From: Chiua virens
Taxonomy: Eukaryota; Basidiomycota; Agaricomycetes; Boletales; Boletaceae
Assembly (NCBI GenBank): GCA_019787685.1
Contig: JAHNUO010000005.1
Location: forward strand, 496,001-560,000
Direction: 5' to 3'
DNA length: 64,000 nucleotides
In this document: in pieces, positions 22,211-36,572 of the stretch
Numbering within the stretch: the first letter of the stretch is position 1
How the letters are laid out: every line of letters starts with the position of its first letter
The notes under the pieces: model-generated
What the model was told of the DNA's origin: nothing
The model's input: the letters and a program-made list of their open reading frames with translations, nothing else
Database searches by the model: none
Position numbers and translations under genes: made by a program

Positions 22211-23330
22211 TAAGGCACTGTTGGTCCATCTCGCAATAGGCCTCGGACGCAGGTGCGAATCTTACACACTCGACCCGGCCCCTTCTTTCTGGAGACACCA
22301 ACACAAGTTAGACAGATACAGCACTCTTGGTGCCACGCATGCAAACCGGGATGCGAGTGAAATTGCGAGATAGCTCTCCATAATATCGGTAGCTTCTATC
22401 TATGCCTTGTCGGCATCGGTACAATTGAACTTGAAGTGTGTACGAGTTCTTGTGGTTATTAAGCAAAGATAATCAACATCCCTACTACGATTGTGTCGTA
22501 TCAATTGAATGGTTTTAGAGGGACGAACTTGTAAAGGCCCGGGATTTTTTTCCGTGCTCAACGACCGTTGTGAGCTTGAGCGGTCGCGCTGCGGCCTTAC
22601 AGTCGTACGCGTAAGGTTGAGCTGAAGCCGATCAAAATTTGGATATGTCTCCTCATGATCAACTTGATCTTATCGATGAACGAGGTACCATCAACTCGGC
22701 TAGAGTACCTGGGGCCTCGTCGTATCATTCGGCCTCCCTAAGTAGCTGCTTACAGAGTTCAGCACCCAGCGATACCCTAGAAGCCAGGTTTCGGTGGAAA
22801 TAGATATAGGTAAAGTGTAGCGTTCATGATTATGCTGCGCGTTGTTAGATGGTATTCGGATCTGACTGCTTTTTTTGATGAGCTGAAATCGCAGCAGCCA
22901 ATGACACTCCGCACAATTGACTCCGCACCAAATTATGTCACTTGTCTTGTCATTCCCCAAGTTGGAGAGCCCATGCAGAATCCAGATAGAAGCCCAATCA
23001 TAGTCCCTTGCAACCGGTGGTGGTATCTTCCGCATGCCATCAGTAGTGATGACTGCCAGACGAAAATCCGTACGTCGGAGCCGTTTCAGAGGCAACGCAG
23101 TCCACAGTCTAAGCAAATTTCTTTCAAGTTGTCGCACGAACCTCGGAGAATGACACAACTGGCACTTCGTGTTCAAATGCCGAGGGCCGATGATCGGGAT
23201 AGCCATGCATCAAAGAGAACTAGGTCGAGAATGATGAATCGATGACGGGTGACCAACAGAACTGGGGATCCTATTAATAGAGTGACCCATGGACCATTAA
23301 GGCCGTTTTACCGTCTGTAATCCCTCTGCG
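22211..23330. other. Spacer before array copy 5
   Basis: A 168-codon open stretch on the minus strand (22700-23206) has no recognisable family and overlaps the promoter side of copy 5. The last 250 bases share words with the sequence upstream of copy 7 (GGAGAATGAC, GATGATCGGG, GGTCGAGAATGATGA), so the duplicated unit included upstream DNA. Confidence 0.45.
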
Positions 23331-25245
23331 ATGCTGCGGCCAGCGCTTTTCAGCCTTTCAGCTTCAGTTCTCATCATCGTTCGCGCTGTCCAGGTGCCGT
23401 TGGGCTCCGCTTTTCTTTGGCCAGATGAACCACCGGCTATTTTCGGAGAAGAGCTAACGACGGGATGGGACCTCCTTCAACTTCCGAACCCCAATGCCAC
23501 CGACCATCTCGTGTTCGAGACAGTGCACTCACTGCTTCAACACTGGCCCAACACGCGAATGAGAAATGGCGAGTGAATCCACGCTTACTTCGCTTCGAAT
23601 CTCACGCCGAATTATCTTCCAGGCCATAACATCGTACCAGGTGTTATTCCGAAAGGAACACTTTTTTACCACGGCAGGATCGATGAAGACTTACCGCAAA
23701 GCCTAGAATGGGTTTCTCTGGACGCTGAACATGCATATTATTTTTGTCAGGACAGAACCAATTATCCATCCCAAGAAAGATGCTGGCATTTCACCCTCGT
23801 GACCACTCGGGCACTTAACATCGTTTATTTTGATGGCTACAGTGCCGCGAAGCTTTCATTTGGAAATCTGGATGCCCAAGACCTTCTCGCGTGGGGTGAA
23901 TTAATCGAAGGAAATACATGGGATGAACAAAGTCGAATTAAGCGGTTGTGTGGATGGGCGGCAAATCTTGGTCTTGATGGATTCGTAAGGTAGACGCACA
24001 CTTCCTCTATACTTTATTTGTACTGATGCTGATGCAGGATGGAAATGGGTTTGTGAGTGAGAATTTTGTTTGCGGCTCAGCTCTCTTTTGAATGGCTTCA
24101 CTGGCACAGTGAAGTTATGTTGTGCGACTTTACTTCTGGCGTGCGTTTGGTTTCTTCCGCAAAGATACGCCCAGGTGGATTGGCTCCAGCAATGCGTAGG
24201 TTTTCTCTTCTCCTTGAATCTCCTACTGCATACGCTGATCTACCGTTGCAAAGCGGGAGTCGTCACGTTTGAATCCATGCACGCCGGTTCTTGGCACAAC
24301 TACTTTCCTGGCGAGACGCGCGTCCAACTGGACCTATCCAGACTGGTGTCATTCTACGACACCCAACTTGTACCTTCGCTCGTTCCCATTCGAGCCGGTC
24401 AAGAAAGGTGGGACCACCGTGCTGGAAACATCTCCAACCAAGATCTATCGGCCGTCAAGTCGAAACTCGAAGCAGTCTTGATCAATCGCTCGAGTGTGTC
24501 GAGCGGCATTGATTGGAAATCGCTTGTGCACGTTCTCGTAGACCGGTTTGCCGACCGACTCGAGTTGACGCATCGTCTCTTGACCTCCCCTGCTACAGAA
24601 CCAGCCGACATTATTGAACTCGCGAATAAGACACAAATCCAACTCAGAACCATGCTCGCGCCGTACCTCCTTCTCCCGGCCGCGCCGAGCGACCCTACAG
24701 ACGACGCTGCACTAGATTGGGCAATTCCAGTATACAAGTTCTGTGCCACGTGCCACACATCCTTCACGGAGCCCGAGCTGGACGGGATAACCGAGTCGGA
24801 AGCGTTGATTCTCCAGGCTGTTCGTAAGACCAACCAGGAGATTTGCCGTGTATTGATCAAGATGTGGACGACTGGGGTCTACGCCGGAATCGATACAAAG
24901 CAAAACACAAAGGAAGCGCTCAATATTGTTGAGATAACTCGTCTGCGAAGTACGTGGGCGGAGGACTTGAACGGGCTGATGGGATGGCTTGACTGGAGTG
25001 TGTGGGTCAAATGCAGTCCTGGATGCAGTCCCGAGGTATGTTCTGATTGGAGCTTGGAGTTTGGATAGTAGCTCACGAATGGTCGACAGGAGATGTGTTA
25101 CTTGCCAACATGGCCGTTCGGTTTTCCGTTGACAGGGATGCCGGATCCTGGCCTCCCATACGAGATTGTGATCCCGCCCAATCCAGACGAGTGGATTCGG
25201 CCGCACCCAAGATGCATTCCGAGGTTCGATCCTTTTGCCTTCTGA
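23331..25245 (+). CDS. Array copy 5: intact secreted protein of unknown function
   Basis: Six exons (23331-23568, 23623-23989, 24038-24052, 24110-24195, 24254-25035, 25090-25245) give 547 residues. The signal peptide is hydrophobic (MLRPALFSLSASVLIIVRA). Then come WDLLQLPNPNATDHLVFETV (an N-linked glycosylation site NAT) and LLQHWPNTRMRNG. Exon 2 gives HNIVPGVIPKGTLFYHGR, SLDAEHAYYFCQD, CWHFTLVTTR, IVYFDGYSAAKL and LDAQDLLAWG. The microexon encodes MEMG. Exon 5 is mostly helical with FYDTQLVPSLVPIRAGQERW, GIDWKSL, CATCHTSF, EICRV and WLDWSVWVKCSPGCSPE. Exon 6 starts MCYLPTWPFGFP and ends FDPFAF. Intron 1 has a GC donor. Conserved cysteines fit an exported, disulfide-bonded protein. No assigned enzyme family; see the findings for a speculative fold. 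Confidence 0.85.
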
Positions 25246-26108
25246 TTTTTTTTGTCGAAAATACGCTGCTGTGCGAATGTTGTCCGCAAAAGGTTTCTTT
25301 CGTGATCAGGGTTCTTGATAGTACATACATATGACAACCCCACCCCTCCTGGGTTCCACTACATTATAGGTGGTGCGTTACGGGCAAACTTGCGGCCGCC
25401 CTGGGCTAGGGTCTGTTGAGGGAGATTCCTGTGGCATCATGCAACTATGCTATTACATGACTAAACGAAAAGGTACACCGCGGCTGTAGCTACCATTTCT
25501 GGTTGTATTTCTTGGGGTGGTGCGTGAGGAAATTTCGTAAAGAGAGCATTACCGCGAGCGAGGAGATAGTAGCGGCGGAAGATGCTCAATGCTTGCCAGG
25601 TGCTTGGTAGGTAAACTAAAACGCCACCTGAAACTCACGCCCACCCTCGAAACAATATTCAATCGATCAAAGAGAAACAGAACGGCAAATAGATCGATGC
25701 TACTCATTGCTCAACTAGTCTCAGGATAAGTCACGTGTGACATATTAAATTAATAATGACTTGGTACGTGTCACTTAGACCGTATGTTCAAATTAGTAAC
25801 AGTGTCAGTGTTGGCCCAGAGCCGACATATGCATGCCAGTGCGAGGGCCGGCGCATGCAGAACCTCAAAGGGTACCGGTAGGTACTAATCGTGGTCTATC
25901 CATGCTCTCAACCGTCTACGGCATCCTGGACTCCGGACGAAATTTTCTCCACAGAAGTGCCTGTCAATGTCTGAGTTTGGCTACAGTGAAAACCCCTAGC
26001 ACACAGTACTTACGGCAGGAATGATTGATGAAAGTTTGAATAATTTACATAATAAGGTGCGCCACTCTTGCGACATTACTGAAGGCCATTTGAAGTGCAT
26101 CGTCTGCG
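25246..26108. other. Spacer between array copies 5 and 6
   Basis: No gene. About 25330-25580 resembles the 3' flank of copy 6 (for example GGTTGTATTTCTTGGGGT versus GATTGTATTTCTTGGGAT, and CGAGGAGATAGT in both), evidence of a unit-scale duplication. A small inverted pair (CACGTGTGAC / GTACGTGTCAC) lies at about 25732-25773. Confidence 0.5.
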
Positions 26109-28024
26109 ATGAGGCTGCAGCCAGCGATTTTCGGTTTTGTGGCTTCAGTCCTCAGTCGCGCTGTCCAGGTTCCGTTGAACTCTACTCTCCCTTGGCAAAA
26201 TGAGCAACTAGCCATCCTCGGGGAAGAGCAATCGATGGGATGGGACGTCCTTCAACTTCCGGACCCCAATGCTACCGATCACCTCGTGTTTGAGACAGTG
26301 CACTCGCTACTTCAGCACTGGCCCAACACGCGAATGAGAAATGGTGAGTGAATTTGCGCTTACCTCGCTTCGAATCTCACCCGTCGAAATATCCTCCAGG
26401 CCATAACATCGTACCAGGTGTCATCCCGAAAGGAACGCTTCTCTACCATGGCAGGAGTGACGGAAATTTACCACAAGGCCCAGAATGGGTCTCTCTAGAT
26501 GCCGAGCACGCATTTTTTTTCTGTCACGACCTGACCCATTATCCATCTCAAGAAAGATGTTGGCACGTCACCTTCGTGACCACTCGGCCCATCAATATCG
26601 TGTATTTTGATGGCTACAGTGCTGCAAAGATGGGATTTGGCACATTGGATACGCAAGACCTTCTCGCATGGGGAGAATCGGTTGAAGAGAATGTATGGGA
26701 TGAAGCAGGTCGGATTGGACGGCTCTGTGAATGGGCGACGAATCTCGGTATTGACGGACTCGTCAGGTAACTGCATATTCCTCTGGTACTTTAGTTGTGC
26801 TAACGCTGATGTAGGATGGAAATGGGTTTGTGAGTAAGAATTTAATCTGCGGCTCAGCTCTCTTTTGAATAGTTTCACTGGCAGTGAAGTTATATTATGT
26901 GACTTTACCTCTGGTGTGCGTGTGGTTTCTTCCGCAAAGATACGTCCAGGCGGACTGCCACCAATAATGTGTAAGTTTCTTCCTCCCCCTCGTTCTCTTG
27001 CTGCAGAGATACTGATCTACGGCTGCAAAGCGGGAGTCGTCACATTCGAAACCATGCATGCTGGCTCCTGGCACAACCACTTCCCTGGCGAGACGCGCAT
27101 CCAGCTAGACCTATCTAGACTAGCATCATTCTACGATACCCAACTCGTGCCTTCACTCGTTCCCATTCGAGCCAGTCAAGAAAGGTGGGACCATCGTGTA
27201 GGGAACATCTCCAGACAAGATCTTTCTGCCGTTAAGTTGAAACTTGAAGCAACCTTTACCAGCCCCCCGATTCGGTCGAGCGGCATTGATTGGAAAACGC
27301 TCCTTCACGTTCTTGTGGATCGATTCTCCGACCGACTCGAGTTGATGCACCGTCTCTTGACCTCCGCTATAGAACCAGCTGATATCGTTGATTTCACGAA
27401 TAAGACCCAAATTCAGCTCAGAACAATGCTCGCGCCATACCTCCTTCTCCCGGCCGCACCGAATGATCCGACGGATGAGGCTGCACTGGATTGGACAGTT
27501 CCGGTGTATAAATTGTGCGCCACGTGCCACACGTCGTTTACTGAGTCTGAGCTGGACGGGATGACTGACTCGGAGGCGTTGGTTCTTAAGGCTATACGAG
27601 GGACCAACCAGGAGATTTGCCGTGTGGTCACCAAGATGTGGGCCGCTGGGGTGTACGCCGGGATTGATGCAAAGCAAAACACAAAGAAGAGGCTCGATGT
27701 TACCGAGCTAGCTCGCCTGCGAAGTACGTGGGCGCAAGACTTAAACGGGCTGATGGGATGGCTTGACTGGAGTGTGTGGGTCAAGTGCGATCCTGGCTGT
27801 AGTTCCGAGGCACGTTTTAATGCAGCTACTCATTGGAACTTGGGGCACTAACTCGTGATGGTTGACAGGAGATGTGTTACTTGCCAACATGGCCATTCGG
27901 TTTTCCGATGACAGGGATGCCAGATCCTGGTATACCATACGAGATCGTGATTCCACCTGACCCAAATGAGTGGGTTCGACCGCACCCAAGATGTATCCCA
28001 AGGTTTGATCCTTTCGCTTTCTGA
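26109..28024 (+). CDS. Array copy 6: intact secreted protein of unknown function
   Basis: Exons 26109-26343, 26400-26766, 26815-26829 (microexon), 26885-26970, 27031-27809, 27869-28024; 545 residues. The closest relatives are copies 5 and 7. The signal peptide MRLQPAIFGFVASVLSRA aligns with theirs, and ATG 26109 sits in the same context (TCTGCGATG). Exon 2 has IPKGTLLYHGRSDG, SLDAEHAFFFC, CWHVTFVTTRP, FDGYSAAKMGFG and LDTQDLLAWG. Exon 5 is one codon shorter than in copies 5 and 7-9. The last intron appears to start with GC (GAG|GCACGT); if that donor were not used, the frame would run into a stop just downstream. Exon 6 encodes the same 51-residue tail ending FDPFAF. Confidence 0.82.
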
Positions 28025-30462
28025 TTTTTTTGTGCATATTGGGCCACTTATGTGAATGTTGCCCGAAAACGGTTTTTTTCGTGGTACATCACCATCCCCA
28101 CGTTTATCCTGGAAGGTGGGATGCAAGAGGCCCCGGGCCTTTGAGGAAGCTTTCTGTGGCACCATACTACTACATGACGAGGCTGTAGTAGTATTCACCC
28201 TCTCGGATTGTATTTCTTGGGATACGGTGCGAGTCGAAAATTTGTAGACTGCCACAACCGAGGAGATAGTGGCTCAGCGCATGACGGGTTGATCGCTTGA
28301 TGAATTAGATCGACTAGACTGAATAACTTGCCAAATATATTGATGGACCTGTAACCTGAATTATACTATGGTACTCGGAATTGGTGAACAGCTTCAAACC
28401 AAAGCTTGGTGGAGGTCCCTGATTTCTTCCTGACGATCTAGTTGAGAGGCCTTAAAGTATCATGGGTAGCAGAGCTGTCTGTGCTGCCATTGGAAGTATT
28501 TCTGACCACTCTTCCCCATTGATGTTCCAGCAGCTTGAGGAAGGCGGACGATGTCAGTGGACAGGTTTCAGTGACTCAGGTGCGTCTGACGTCGACATCA
28601 GTACAGCTGAATATCTTATGAGAGCAGTTATAACGTCGCTAGTGAGAAGGGCTTTGAGAATGTGAGTGGTGGGTGTCGCAGTTGTCGTACTACACCCAAC
28701 AGCGAACGAGAACAGCCTGTAGGTAGTAAGGACAATACATGAAGCACTAATCGTTACACGATTTTTACACCTACATTTGGGTACATTCAGCTGGTCTAGC
28801 GAGGAACGTCACCGAATATTTTCCTGCCCCAATTTCTGGATCTGTTCTCCAGTCAGCTTTCCGCCTGCGGCTTCAGCATTCTTGACTTTCGTGGAATGGA
28901 AACCAGAGGCCACGCTGATGCACAGGTGTCGTGGGCGGCATACCATCAGTGCCCAGGAGCTTGTGAACGGAGTGTTGGGTGTGGGAAATTTCGCAAGAGG
29001 ATCGACACACTTAAGACGAGAGGATGGGAGGTGAAAGACTTGAAGGGCGAAGGCTTGCCTGAGTGGATTTTCGTGACTGGGGAAAGTATGGATAATTCCG
29101 TGGGTCGCGCTGGAGCCAGAGGAAGGGTCGAAGAGAAGTAAGGGATGCGTGTTTGCGGAATGGCTGCACGCTTTGGGGACACAGATGTAAGGGCGCCAGT
29201 TATGGATGATGAATCATGCTTAAGCTTGTTCCGAAACAGCGTCCAAATTCATTCAGTGAGGATGGCTCCTGTAACGGTATTATGCAGTTGCCTACCTGAG
29301 TTCTCGTCACCCTCTTTGAACAACACCGTGTTGCTTCACTTACATGGTATCGCAGAATAAATTCAAGAGGAAGGAGTCGTCGCAAATAGACACAAACGCA
29401 ACTTGAAGTGAACCGTGACGAAAACACTGTCGGGCAACCTACCTGCTTCATTCTGCGGGGACTTCGGGTAGCAGTAGGCAATCGCCCCACGCCATGGGTG
29501 CAGGGCTAAGTGCCGGTGGGGGAGCCCTTCTTGACTGGGACTGAATCGTCAGACTTGAATTATCATGGATAGTGAAGTGGATGCGGGGGCATCATGCCGC
29601 ATGCATCTGACTGATTCATGGCTCCTCCATTTCCGCGTCGGACGTTCAGCGGCTTGGGAAGAGCAGATAGTGCCTTCTCGTAAGCAATTCCAATGACTCA
29701 GATGAGTCAGATCGGATAGTCAAGAAATTATCACTGACAGTAGTTAATAATTGACGAGCCGCTAGCCGCAGCCGCTTTACGTTTGTGAATGGTTAGCCGC
29801 CGGCGTTGCAGTTGAGTCTCACTGCTACATAGTAGGCTTCGCGTCGAAATTTCCACTGTCGCAGGGTTTCGTCCCAGTGAGGATGAAAGCTTGGCCTCAT
29901 GGCAGGAAGGATTGCCGGATGAACGTTCGAACGAGGTTTGCGAGTGACTCGGTGGCTGAAACTTGTCAATCCCACACTGACTAGATCCGGTGTCACGTAG
30001 TACTACCTGCGAACAATCAATCGATCACTAATCATTAACACTTGTTGACATTATTGTCAACTCAATACGTACAGCTTGGTACGCTCCTTCTTGCTTAAGC
30101 TAGTTCAGTTCTTAGATCACTTCCTTTCACCTCTGGAGCTTCAGAGATACCCCGAGAAGGCCCGGCAATGCTTATGGATACATACTACGTAAACGTTCGA
30201 CGTAGAATTCATGATTATTATCCTCCAATCAGATCTCAAAACGCAACTCCGTGTCACACGATTCCGGAGAATGACTCAACCGCTAAGTACATATTTAGTA
30301 AGTATCCAAGTGCCGACTCGAGGTCCGATGTTGATCGGGTTTAACAACTGTATTCTCAAAGCGAATTTGGTCGAAAATGATGACAAGTGCGAGGCGATTT
30401 CATATGATTTAATACGATGACCTGTCGTTTTGATTGCACACTACTACAGGTGACATTCTGCG
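28025..30462. other. 2.4-kb region between array copies 6 and 7
   Basis: The first 250 bases are the 3' flank shared with copy 5. The plus strand at about 28890-29141 stays open with a gene-like composition (TLKTRGWEVKDLKGEG, LPEWIFVTGES) and ends at TAA, but I recognise no family and see no clear upstream exon. At 30044-30061 there is a perfect 7-bp foldback (GTTGACA-TTAT-TGTCAAC). The last 250 bases are the promoter side of copy 7. Confidence 0.4.
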
Positions 30463-32389
30463 ATGCTGCGGCCAGCGCTGTTCGGTTTTGTGACTTCAGT
30501 CCTTGGTCGCGCTGTCCAGGCGCCGTTGGACTCGACTCCCCCTTGGCAAAGTGAGCAACTAGCTCAGAGTCAAGCCATTCTCGGTCAAGATCACTGGCAT
30601 CCGGCAGAATGGGATGTCCTTCAACTTCCGAACCCTAATCATACCGACCATCTCGTGTTCGAGACAGTGCACTCGCTCCTTCAACACTGGCCCAACACGC
30701 GAATGAGGAATGGTGAGTGATTATCGCTTCGCTCGCTTCGAATCTCACCCGCCGAATTATCCTCCAGGCCATAACATCGTACCAGGTGTCATTCCAAAAG
30801 GAACACCTCTCTACCACGGCAGGAGTGACGAAACCTTGCCGCAAGGTCCAGAGTGGACCTCTCTAGACGCTGAACATGCATATTATTTCTGCCAGGACCG
30901 GACGTACTATCCATCCCAAGACAGATGCTGGTACTTCACGCTCGTGGCGACTCGGCCCCTCAATATCGTTTATTTTGACGGCTACAGTGCTGCGAAGATG
31001 GATTATGGCTCATTGGATACCCAAGACCTGCTTGTATGGGGAGAATCGAGTAAAGAAAATATGTGGGATGAAACGGGTCGAATTGAGCGGCTCTGTGAAT
31101 GGGCGGTGGATCTCGGTGTTGATGCGCTCATCAGGTAAATGCTCACTTCCTTTGATACGTCGCCTGTACTAACGTTGTTGCAGGATGGAAATGGGTTTGT
31201 GAGTGATAGTTTTGTCTACAGCTTAGTTTTCCTCTGAATGGTCTCAGTGAGGTTATGTTATGCAACTTTACCTCTGGCGTCCGTTTGGCTTCTTCCGCAA
31301 AGTTACGCCCAGGAGGATTGCCCCCATTAATGTGTAAGTCTCTTCCTCTCTTTTGATCCCTTGCTGCAAAATACTCATCGGATGACATCCGAAAGCGGGA
31401 CTCGTCACGTTTGAAACCATGCATGCCGGTTCTTGGCACAACTACTTCCCCGGCGAGACGCGCATCCAGCTAGACCTCCCGAGACTGATCTCTTTCTACG
31501 ACACCCAACTCGTGCCTTCACTCGTTCCCATCCGAGTAGGTCAAGAGAGGTGGGACCATCGTGTAGGAAACATCTCCAAATACGATCTATCGATCGTCAA
31601 GTCAAAACTTGAAGCAGACTTGATCAGCCCCCCGATTCGGTCGAGCGGCATCGATTGGCAATCGCTTCTTCACGTCCTCGTGGATCGGTTCGCCGACCGA
31701 CTCGAGTTGACGCGTTACCTCTTGACTTTTCCCGCCGCAGAACCGGCCGACATTATCAATTTCGCCAACAAGACCCAAATTCAGCTTAGAACGATGCTTG
31801 CGCCGTACCTCCTTCTCCCGGCCGCGCCAAGCGACCCTACCGACGAGGCCGCACTGGATTGGACCGTTCCGATGTACAAGTCCTGTGCCACCAGCCACGC
31901 GTCGTTTACAGAGTCGGAGCTAGATGGGATGACCGAGTCGGAGGCATTGATTCTCCGGGCTGTTCGTGGAACCAACCGAGAGATTTGCCGTGTGTTGACC
32001 AAGATGTGGGCCGCTGGGGTGTACGCCGGCATTGATATAAAGCAAAACACAAAGGAGGTGCTTGATGTTGTCGAGATCACTCGCTTGCAAAGTACCTGGT
32101 TGGATGACTTGAACGGGCTGATGGGATGGCTTGACTGGAGTGTGTGGGTCAAGTGTGATCCTGGCTGCAGTCCCGAGGTATGTTCTGGGTTGGATCTTGG
32201 AGTTTGAGACAACAGCTCATGAATGATCGACAGGAAATGTGTTTCTTGCCGACATGGCCGTTCGGGTTTCCTCTGGAAGGGTTTCCTGATACTGGCTTGC
32301 CATACGAGGTTGTGATTACGCCCGATCCAAACGAATGGGTTCGACCTCACCCAAGATGCATCCCGAGGTTCGAACCTTTCGCTTTCTGA
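30463..32389 (+). CDS. Array copy 7: intact secreted protein of unknown function
   Basis: Exons 30463-30712, 30768-31134, 31184-31198 (microexon), 31248-31333, 31396-32177, 32234-32389; 551 residues. The signal peptide is MLRPALFGFVTSVLGRA. A slightly longer linker (GQDHWHPAEWDVLQ) precedes the NHTDHLVFETV glycosylation site. Exon 2 holds IPKGTPLYHGRSDETL, SLDAEHAYYFCQDR, CWYFTLVATRP, FDGYSAAKMDYG and LDTQDLLVWG. Exon 5 holds FYDTQLVPSLVPIRVGQERW, MWAAGVYAGIDIKQNTKE and MGWLDWSVWVKCDPGCSPE. Exon 6 is the short type (MCFLPTWPFGFP to FEPFAF). All introns are 49-62 nt with GT-AG ends. It is the rightmost of the short-tailed subgroup (copies 5-7), which sits in one uninterrupted row. Confidence 0.87.
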
Positions 32390-32550
32390 TATTATGTCGA
32401 TGCTACCGTGCAAATGTCGTTTGTAAATGCTTTCCTTCGTGTTCAGAGTTCTCGGTCATGCTATACTGTACATTCTCACCTTTCAATATATGCTTCGGAG
32501 TGTAATACATAGTACGAAATTGATGTACATGCATATTTCTATTTCGTGAT

Positions 32551-35162
<2,612 letters not shown>

Positions 35163-35271
35163 ACAAGAATCAGTGGTGGGTCGAGTATTTGACAAGTTCA
35201 CTGACAGCGCATGACAAAGAATGACATCTTGATTCTTCAGCTACTCGCGACATCTGACTAACATACCTATT

Positions 35272-36572
35272 TCATACAGAACAAAGGGAACGGTTGATCA
35301 AGAGTACACATTCCCCTTTTGCAAGGCCGCGGACGACGCAGCGACATCGATCCGGTCTCTCGTGATATACCCCTACCAACTCACCCTCTGCAACGTCAGT
35401 CGTAAACGTCAGTCTAGACGTTGTCATTTTTGCCTCCTTAATATCTGCACCAGGTGCAATTATTGTCCTCGCAGCCACCCTTTCCCCCTTGTATGCCAAA
35501 TACGCTCGACGGTGACGTTCGGGCGAGGGTAGGTCGCAGTTGAGTTGTATATCTCGAGATTAAGGATCGCAAGTTTGACAGGATATTTGGCGTTTATGTG
35601 ATTCCAATATCCGTATACTGAGTTGACCTGCAAAAGGGTCACCGTCTGCGGTGGTGATGGATGATCCGTTGACTTGTCTTCCCGGGAAAATATTGGCCGT
35701 CTTAAGTGACGTCGAGCCGCCTATTAGATCCGACACGAACACGTACGCAGGGTACGCAGGGAAAATTTGAATGGGTCCATTAATGTTGTCGACAGGGTAC
35801 CTATGATCTTGGTGAATAATATGTATGAACGAAATTCATTGCAGACCAGAGGCTATAGATAACCCACCATATTTTAGCTGCGTGCTCTGCAATGGAAGGG
35901 GTCGCCTTGGTAAACGTATACACTGGGGGGTCATTGAACCACCGCCGGGAGTGATTGAAACGGACAAGAAGCCTACAGTGAAACATCGATGGAAGACGCG
36001 TAAAGTGTCGTGTTAAGTTGGATGTCGCCATTTTTCCACTAACAAAGACGGAAACATTTCGCCCACCAACCATATTGCCTGACCAAATGTATTGTTGATG
36101 TTATCTTTTCCAGAGCATGACACGGAGTTGAACTCGCCTGGCAAGGGTAAATATCGACGGTCGGTTCCAGAAAGCGATCCTCACCAATCATGAAGGAATG
36201 GGGACTAAGCTGGGCCCTGACTGAGTAAATGCATGGTGTCATACTAATATAGTCGTACAACGCGACATCCTGGTTGGGGTTCCACGTCGTCGAGTTGGCT
36301 GTTATCCCACCGATACGCACTTATAGGGCAGCACCTGCTCCGATTTCTTTGAGGTTCTAGAGAAGGTTGAGAGACAGGGTGTTGGGATATGAGACGTTGC
36401 CCGAGTATTCTTCGAAAGCGGCAGTTTCAATGCTGAAGCTGGCAAGAGCACATTTCAAAGGCGGAGTCGTCCATAGGTCCGGAATCGATGTGGACCATTG
36501 AGTACCAGGAGCAACAAAAGTATAAGTTGTAACATGGAGAAGAATTGCAGAATTCCTCGTCGTGAAGACCAA
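35272..36572 (-). pseudogene. Remnant of a GH79-like glycoside hydrolase gene
   Basis: Pieces in minus-strand order match the ends of fungal GH79 (beta-glucuronidase/heparanase-like) proteins. N-terminal: ASFSIETAAFEEYSGN and NTLSLNLL, an in-frame TAG, NLKEIGAGAAL, an in-frame TAA, then VRIGGITANSTTWNPNQDVA. C-terminal: FTKATPSIAEHAAKIWW (about 35900), SLKTANIFPGRQVNG, YGYWNHINAKYPVKLAILNL, STATYPRPNVTVERI, IIAPGADIKEAKMTTSRLTF, then GLAKGECVLLI. The central catalytic barrel with its two glutamates is missing between about 36100 and 36040. Two stops and the deletion make it non-functional. The family assignment rests on remembered motif order, not a search. Confidence 0.55.

Noticed and set aside
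22700..23206. 168-codon open stretch on the minus strand upstream of array copy 5
   Set aside because: No family motif, no splice partners, and it overlaps sequence that is partly shared with the promoter side of copy 7.
27153..27677. 174-codon open stretch on the minus strand inside array copy 6
   Set aside because: Antisense to exon 5 of an intact gene. Similar antisense openings recur in sibling copies, as expected from shared codon use.
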